Shown here in pieces: positions 9,455 to 14,846 of a stretch of 14,846 nucleotides of DNA. The stretch spans positions 3,935 to 18,780 of the forward strand of contig OUQQ01000522.1 in NCBI GenBank assembly GCA_900404475.1, written 5' to 3'. Positions within the stretch are counted from its first letter, which is position 1, and each line of letters begins with the position of its first letter. The notes beneath the pieces are model-generated. The model was not told the DNA's origin. It worked only from the letters and a program-made list of their open reading frames with translations, and did no database searches. A program made the translations under genes and the position numbers. This DNA comes from Spongospora subterranea (Eukaryota > Endomyxa > Phytomyxea > Plasmodiophorida > Plasmodiophoridae).

Positions 9455-10603
9455 CTAAGAGGAAGCCCGCTGGCTGATGAGAATTTCGAGGAATAAGGCA
9501 ACACGTTGCGAGAACCAGAGGGATTTCACCGGGTCAATGCGACCCGCGACTGTGAACAGATTCGGTGCGAACATGATGCCCAGATTCTTAGCCGACATCC
9601 TAACTCAAACATAGCCAGCGTCAGCGCGAGATCGCATTAAGACAATGGAACTGTTACTTGTTGGTATGAGATGATCGCACAACAAGACTGGCCAGATCAA
9701 TTAGCCACAACAATAATGTCCTTGATGGATCCGGTAAGTGGTTTACAACGTCGTTACAGCACGATGTGGAGTTGCACGTTGAAATCTACAGATTTCCAAA
9801 AACAAAGAAATTCAGAACTTCGTTTTAACCGAAGCCAAATCGAAAGTCAATGTGAAGATCAACATGAGACTATTGGCGTCAGAACAGATGTGCAATGAAG
9901 TACCTGATCATAACAGTCGTCGGTTATGATGGGCCTTGGCAGTTCACGGAAATAGACCTTGATCAGATTAGCGGCGACATTGACATCGACATCGCTGGCG
10001 ATATCTTCGCCCAGGTCTAATAGTTCTTTCACCTGACTGCAAGCGACCGCACTTGGCGTTAGTCGAAATAACCCTTTTGATGGTGATTATTAGCACATTC
10101 ATCACCGAGCATTGATTGCGAGAAACATTTGGGTTGAAGGTTTTTCATAACATCACAATTGACAGACCAGACCGCCTTATAATTGAAAATAACAAACGCG
10201 AACTGAACTGACAGACCAGACCGCCTTATAATTGAAAATAACAAACGTGAACTGAACTACCATAGGCTAATGAAACTACAATAAACCCATTGAACTGAAA
10301 TAACAAACCTTCAGTTTGAAGCCCATCATGATTGATGATGTGTTCTCTCATTTTGATGAGCACTGTAGGAATTCCAACATTGCAACCTGGTTCTAATCCC
10401 CGTTCGACTGTATTGCAATTCTAGGTGAGAATGGGCGTTGATGGGTCAATCGTTAATCACCAGGACGAACCAGTGGTAGGATCGCTGCCGAACTGTCGAT
10501 TGAGTTGCGCCTTCCATTCTCTGGGCAGACCGGAATAGACTTTCGTGATCGGATTAAACGAGACGTGGGTCGTGTGCTCGACGAATAATGGCATTGAGAT
10601 GTG
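9455..10603 (-). CDS. CRIB-RhoGAP protein, ROP-GAP-like (5' exon unresolved)
   Basis: Probable GTPase-activating protein for a Rac/Rop-type small GTPase. Exons 10603-10471, 10407-10309, 10073-9904, 9785-9658 and 9599-9455 stay in phase. The first holds a CRIB motif (ISMP..., HTTHVSF, then YSGLPREW), the GTPase-binding element. The rest is a RhoGAP domain: GIPTVLIKMREHI, EGLFRLTPSA with the arginine finger, NVAANLIKVYFRELPRP, LPDPSRTLLLWLIDL, NKMSAKNLGIMFAPNLF. CRIB directly before RhoGAP is the order in plant ROP-GAPs. Introns are 63, 235, 118 and 58 nt; the 235-nt one carries a tandem duplication. The protein ends soon after the GAP fold (stop 9455). Upstream, a plausible start is ATG 10758 (MNISRAESD...), but I could not find a clean splice from it; another possibility is a 45-nt intron 10648-10604 after an exon in a different frame. 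Confidence 0.85.
10161..10258. repeat. 49 bp tandem duplication inside a RhoGAP intron
   Basis: Two adjacent 49-base copies, 10161-10209 and 10210-10258, differ at one base (AACGCG versus AACGTG). On the gene's strand each copy contains GTTTGTTATTT, which is also the start of the host intron at 10308. A partial third trace lies near 10289-10308. The duplication accounts for much of this intron's 235 nt, far longer than its neighbours. Confidence 0.9.
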
Positions 10604-10758
10604 CTGCCGCCCAGTAAATATCAAAAACGGGGCACAGATCATTGGGACAGGGGGCGGGGATTCCAAGATATCAAACAATGGGCGCCGTAGAATTTTGAGT
10701 TTTGGCCAGGCGCAAATTTGGGAGACACAATGTCAGATTCTGCCCGGCTTATGTTCAT

Positions 10759-11278
10759 TTGATCGTCACATCTGTACTGTACCCACCCATCATGATATTG
10801 CCAAAGATTTTATTCCACTCAACTTAATCCACTCAACTCAATTTGCTTTCCGGATTTCTCCTCGTCGAAAATGTTATGATTGAAAAATTGGCAATCGAGA
10901 ATAAACAACAACACAGATCAACCACAGATCGAACTCGATCCAGATGATCCTAAAATTGGTTGTTCTCTACCAGATCATCTGACCCTACGTGCCGGCTAAG
11001 TATGGACGCGACCGCGATTAGCGCACTGGTGTGGGTACTGTTACCTCAGCCGAATATACATACCAGATCGTGTGTGTGTGTGTGTGACGACCCAATCTAC
11101 CAGGTACATACCGTTATAGTGGCGCCATGGGTAAGGCGACCCCTTTCCTGATGGCCCTTATTACGCTTCAGTAAGCTTTGGCCGGAATCGCCACCCTCTA
11201 TTCGCCACCGGAACAAACGATTGCTGTCGCTGTGGACTCGCAACGTCTAAGGTCGACACCGCCGCCCGACTACCTGTG
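10759..11278. promoter_or_regulatory. Divergent spacer between CRIB-RhoGAP and ATP-grasp-SET genes
   Basis: The two flanking genes point away from each other, so this stretch probably holds both promoters; no specific box can be named. It contains a short direct repeat (CCACTCAACT at about 10815 and 10830) and the GT microsatellite at 11070. A 15-codon upstream reading frame (ATG 11127, stop ending 11174; MGKATPFLMAL...) precedes the ATP-grasp-SET start and could dampen translation if transcribed. Confidence 0.4.
11070..11086. repeat. GT dinucleotide microsatellite
   Basis: Eight GT units plus a final G, about 190 bases upstream of the ATP-grasp-SET start codon. It is likely length-variable; no function is implied. 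Confidence 0.9.
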
Positions 11279-13333
11279 ATGTCCTCATCGACCAAGGACT
11301 CCGACTGTATCCGTGTGTGCGTCTTGTCTTCGTCGTACGAGGGCTCGCAGGCGTTGACCAAGGATTGGGACAACTACGTTTGCACTCCGGCCAATGTCCT
11401 CAATCAGGATCCGCGATATGAATTCACCAACGCGTTGATACTGAAAGCCACTGCTTATTCCCAGGTGGATTTCCGTCCACGACCTCAGAAAGTCAATCAA
11501 CAATCACTAAGTACTGTGTTTCTTAAGATTCGTGCTCTGGTAAATTCCGGCAAGTTCGATGTATTCTTCAACATGTGTGATGGCGCTAAAGATGAAGATC
11601 GGGCTGGAATTACGGTTGGAACCTGAAAATTCCCCGTTCTACCAACGTCCCCGGCTGATATCTGTAATATTACTAGGTCGTGCAGGCATTGGAAGAGTTT
11701 GGGGTCGCGTTTACAGGATCGGATTCCCTTCATTATGAACCGTCGAAACTGGATATGAAAATGCTGGCGTTCTATGCTGGGATAAAGGTTCGACGATAGA
11801 TTGTTGAAACTGGAGCTGCACTGCCTTTGACATGGTACGTTTTTGCAGGTCCCTCCCTTTGCCAGGGTGTCCATTCGGGACGATGTGACCCAGGTTTGCG
11901 GGCACCTCAACTTCCCAGTGATCGTGAAGCATATCAGTGGATATGGGAGCGTTGGCATGAGAAAAGAGTCCAAATGCGATAATATCAAGGAGTTAAGAGA
12001 TGAAGTAAAGAGGTATGTGTGGATATAATTGCGCTTCCCGATCACGACAACATTCATGTTCAGATTCATCGATATGTTTGGCGACGCTTTGGTCGAGGAG
12101 TTTATCGAGGGAGTTGAAATTAACGTTCTTGCGATGGAAGAATTAGACGGCAATTCGATACGAGTATTGCAACCTATACAGGTATCGGAAATCGCGTTAG
12201 CGACTTTGTTATTGGAGGTTTGAATCATCTGATAGATTGTGTTTCCACCCGGAGAATCATTCAAACATTTCGATCTTAAATGGATCGGAATGCACAATCA
12301 TCAGGTGTCTGTAATAGTTGATGATCCAACGCTTTCGAAGACCTGTGCACGGATTGGACTCACAGCTTTCGAACGAATTCTTGGCGGTGTTGGGTCTGTT
12401 ATCATAGCAATTGTTCACAAGCATTGTCAGCTCATCTGATGATCAGCTATGGCCGCTCCGACTTCCGAGTTTGCGCCAAGACCGGTGAGGTCTACTTGCT
12501 AGAAATCAACCCCAATTGCGGTTTGTTCTACCCAAACAGAGACGGGACTGCTGATTTGATCATGGATGTCGACCCCATTACTCCAGCTGGAGTCGCAAGG
12601 CATTTGATTCAGGCGGCTCTTAACAGAAACAAGCGCCTGGCAGCTAAAGTATATGTGTACACCAAAATCATCGTGTCATTGTCTAACCGTTGTGATCCAG
12701 GTTGCTCCATCCAAGGTCACTTTCCATCCTTCTAAAGGTTATCACGTTTGTGCAACCCGAGACATTTCCGCTGGGGACCTCGTGTTCAGGGACGAATCGT
12801 CCAGCTTCACTCTAGTTACCAAATCTTACGCGCAAACCCATTGGAATGACGTTGATAAACTCGCGTTCGCTCAATATGCCTGGCCGCTATCCAATGAGGT
12901 CAGGTTCTGTTCAGTGCAGCACAAACCCCTTCCTTAATCTCAGATTCGTTTAGGCTTTTGTGACCTGGAATCCAGATCCCAAGTCGTGGAGACCGATAAA
13001 CCACTCTTGTTCCCCTAAGTCTGGTTATCCCATATTTACCAAGAATCTTGTTGAGATCAATCGTTTTTTAGTCTGTGGTTTGGTGAAAACCATTCATTCA
13101 ACGTGTACGCGCGCACTAACATCAAGGAAGGCGAACAGTTGACAATGGATTATGCAACATTTTGTTCCGGGCCGCTCATGCACGCGTTTGAATGTGAATG
13201 CGAAGCGTCATCCTGTCGCAAGAAAATCACACCGCTGGATTACAGCGAAAGATCGGAGCTTCGCCAAGTTTATGGAACGCGGGTAACCGACTATATCTAC
13301 AGCAAGTTTAAAAAAAGTGGCGAACTTTCATGA
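11279..13333 (+). CDS. ATP-grasp (D-Ala-D-Ala ligase-like) and SET-domain fusion protein
   Basis: Exons 11279-11614, 11677-11787, 11849-12012, 12064-12181, 12236-12386, 12431-12648, 12701-12898, 12954-13018 and 13072-13333 sum to 1623 nt, or 540 residues plus stop; introns are 44-62 nt. Residues 1-360 form an ATP-grasp ligase: FNMCDGAKDEDRAGI, PVIVKHISGYGSVGM (nucleotide-binding Lys176), VEEFIEG, FPPGESFKHFDLKW, and Asp304/Glu318/Asn320 (LLEINPNCG) at the metal-binding positions. Residues about 367-505 are a SET domain: CATRDISAGDLVF, NHSCSPN (448-454), LTMDY (Tyr481) and a post-SET-like Cys cluster CEC....CR (495-503). It may condense an acid with an amine using ATP and/or methylate a lysine; the substrate cannot be read from sequence. 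No targeting signal is seen. The start is the ATG at 11279. The gene converges on the Vta1 gene, 109 bp away. Confidence 0.92.
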
Positions 13334-13442
13334 AACACAGTTGCTCGCATTCGGCGCTGTTTCTGCAGCAAAATTTATTGTATCAAAAAAAAATTGATTA
13401 ACAGGTTTTCTAATTGATATATTCGAGTAGAGTAAATACATA

Positions 13443-14707
13443 TTATGGTCGGGCACCCGACCACTGTTGCAGGCGACGGATACGCTCCAACGCCTCTAAC
13501 AGCAAACGATCAGCCGCTACCCAATCTGTGAACGAGGTTCCATTGAGCTTCTTCGTTGACAATTGATGTAAACAGTGATGACCTTTGAAGCGCATACTTG
13601 AGAGCGCCTGCGAAGTTTTCTTCTCCGCTTCAGTGATAGTTGTGTAATATTCCCTTTGCAGATCTGAACGAAACGATGGGAGTCACATCCTATGATAAAC
13701 GATCGAACGCACCCATTTGTGCTGGCGCAGCTGATATCGTTGGACCAGGGAAATTCGATGAGAAGTTATTGTTAGCGAGTTCAGGTGGCTTTTCAACGGG
13801 AGAATCGATTGCATGACTGTTGGAAAGCGGGCGAGAGTTTGTTTCTCTAAAATCGACTTCATCGTCATCAAATCTAAAAATGCCCACTGAAATGAATTCG
13901 ATTTGCTCTTGCGGTCGCAGAATGCATTACGAAGTTTCGATTGGCTGAATTTTGAAATCGCTGATTGGCCTTTCTTTGATGTCTTCGGGAGCGTATGGTC
14001 CGGCGATGGGCTTCGATCCGCTCTGCACAAGGTGAATCAGTAATCGTCATCGGAAGAGGAACTCTAACGAACGGAACCTTGAGACATTTCGAAATATCCG
14101 CTGCTTTCCATTTTGCATAAACGATTTTTTCTTCGATTTCAGGATTTAAAGCATCGAAATACTCCAAACATTCAAACACAACGGAAGCGGTCAAGAAAGC
14201 AAGGATTGTGTTCTTATCAGCTTTGCCTTCTCGGTCGATCCTGAAAGTTGTTTTCACAATCAGCAAGAAGCACTGGAAGCGCCTGTACGATTACCACCAT
14301 TAACAACATATACTCACTTATCAGCGTAGTTAAAGATTGTTGAAGCGAATGTCTCAACGATAGCTTTGTCATTGATTTTGTCAATGGTTAGGTCTCCTCG
14401 AGCTTTCTCCAACTGGTCCATCTGAAAAAACTTGGTTAATCACATGCATAAGTGCCACGATATTAAGGGGCTAACCAGAAAACCAAGGTAGGCCCTCGTG
14501 GTCGCATCACGTTGCTGGTTTGGAGTTTTCAATGCAGTAGAGCATGCGAACACGCGAACTGAATATCTCAGTAAAGGCAAGTTCGCAGAGAATCAAAGTG
14601 CACATACGATAGTAAGCGATTACGGGTTGATTGGATTTTTCAACAGTATTAGCTTGAATGATGAACCGTTTGATCGACTTGAGCGATTCCGGAATGGCAA
14701 CCGCCAT
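13443..14707 (-). CDS. VTA1: Vta1/LIP5 homologue, ESCRT-III/Vps4 cofactor
   Basis: Promotes Vps4 ATPase assembly at endosomes during multivesicular-body sorting. Exons 14707-14552, 14514-14476, 14421-14318, 14240-14078, 14022-13931, 13873-13713, 13663-13583 and 13525-13443 give 292 residues in frame. The N-terminal tandem-MIT region is clear: PVIAYYRM, FLMDQLEKARGDL, then DREGKADKNT, and EEKIVYAKWKAADISKCLK near residue 150, a family signature. A Pro/Ser/Asn-rich linker (about 155-235) follows, then a short VSL dimer and Vps4-binding domain, EAEKKTSQALSSMRF joined to AADRLLLEALERI. The intron inside VSL (13582-13526) is 57 nt with no stop, so it could be misread as coding. The first intron is the least certain: GT at 14551 gives 37 nt, while a GC donor upstream would give about 64 nt and a length nearer the human protein. 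Confidence 0.9.
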
Positions 14708-14786
14708 GGATGGCGATCACAGCAGTGATTGGCAAATGGAGATACGAATACAGTGCGGTGCGTGTTACCCTTTATAGCTGTACCGT

Positions 14787-14846
14787 GAACCACTGCCTAA
14801 ATCAGTGCACCACTGCATAATTCAGTACACCACTGCATAATTCAGT
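14787..14846. repeat. 20 bp tandem repeat array, continuing past the right edge
   Basis: Three units: 14787-14806 (diverged), 14807-14826 and 14827-14846. The last two differ only in their first base; the core is CACTGCATAATTCAGT. The array starts 80 bases upstream of the Vta1 start codon, so it may sit in its promoter. Total copy number is unknown because the window ends here. Confidence 0.9.

Noticed and set aside
9786..9903. A small extra RhoGAP exon (about 9869-9830) inside the 118-nt intron
   Set aside because: Joining it gives a stop in the next exon and needs a 34-nt intron; the single 118-nt intron keeps the frame and the conserved LPDPSRTLLLWL block.

Overview
The window is nuclear DNA from a compact eukaryotic genome, probably a protist or fungus-like organism. 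Genes are split by very small introns (mostly 44-64 nt, GT-AG plus two GC-AG) and intergenic gaps can be under 50 bp. No bacterial operon features, tRNA, rRNA or CRISPR were seen. The species cannot be fixed by reading alone. I built exon models by hand; exon sums are multiples of three for the genes that are complete here, which is a strong internal check.

Layout. Minus strand, 4063 down to 1: a kinesin motor gene with a long coiled coil, at least 22 exons, running off the left edge. 4064-5513: a gene-poor spacer with a purine-rich tract and a ~194 bp inverted repeat. Minus strand, 8955-5514: a five-exon gene for a 1072-residue protein that joins an animal-type haem peroxidase-like domain, a DOMON domain, a seven-helix class C GPCR-like membrane domain and a C-terminal coiled coil. 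Minus strand, 9414-9002: a small unrecognised basic protein (118 aa). Minus strand, about 10758-9455: a CRIB-RhoGAP protein resembling plant ROP-GAPs, with its 5' end unresolved and one intron enlarged by a 49 bp tandem duplication. Plus strand, 11279-13333: a nine-exon gene for a 540-residue ATP-grasp (D-Ala-D-Ala ligase-like) plus SET-domain fusion. Minus strand, 14707-13443: a Vta1/LIP5 homologue, the ESCRT-associated activator of Vps4. The right edge enters a 20 bp tandem repeat array.

How the genes relate. This is a normal eukaryotic neighbourhood, not a cassette: cytoskeletal motor, receptor-like membrane protein, Rho-family regulator, putative modifying enzyme and endosomal sorting factor. 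The most unusual item is the peroxidase-DOMON-7TM fusion. By eye, the peroxidase part has lost its proximal haem histidine, which suggests a redox-derived extracellular domain reused as the sensing head of a G-protein-coupled-receptor-like protein.
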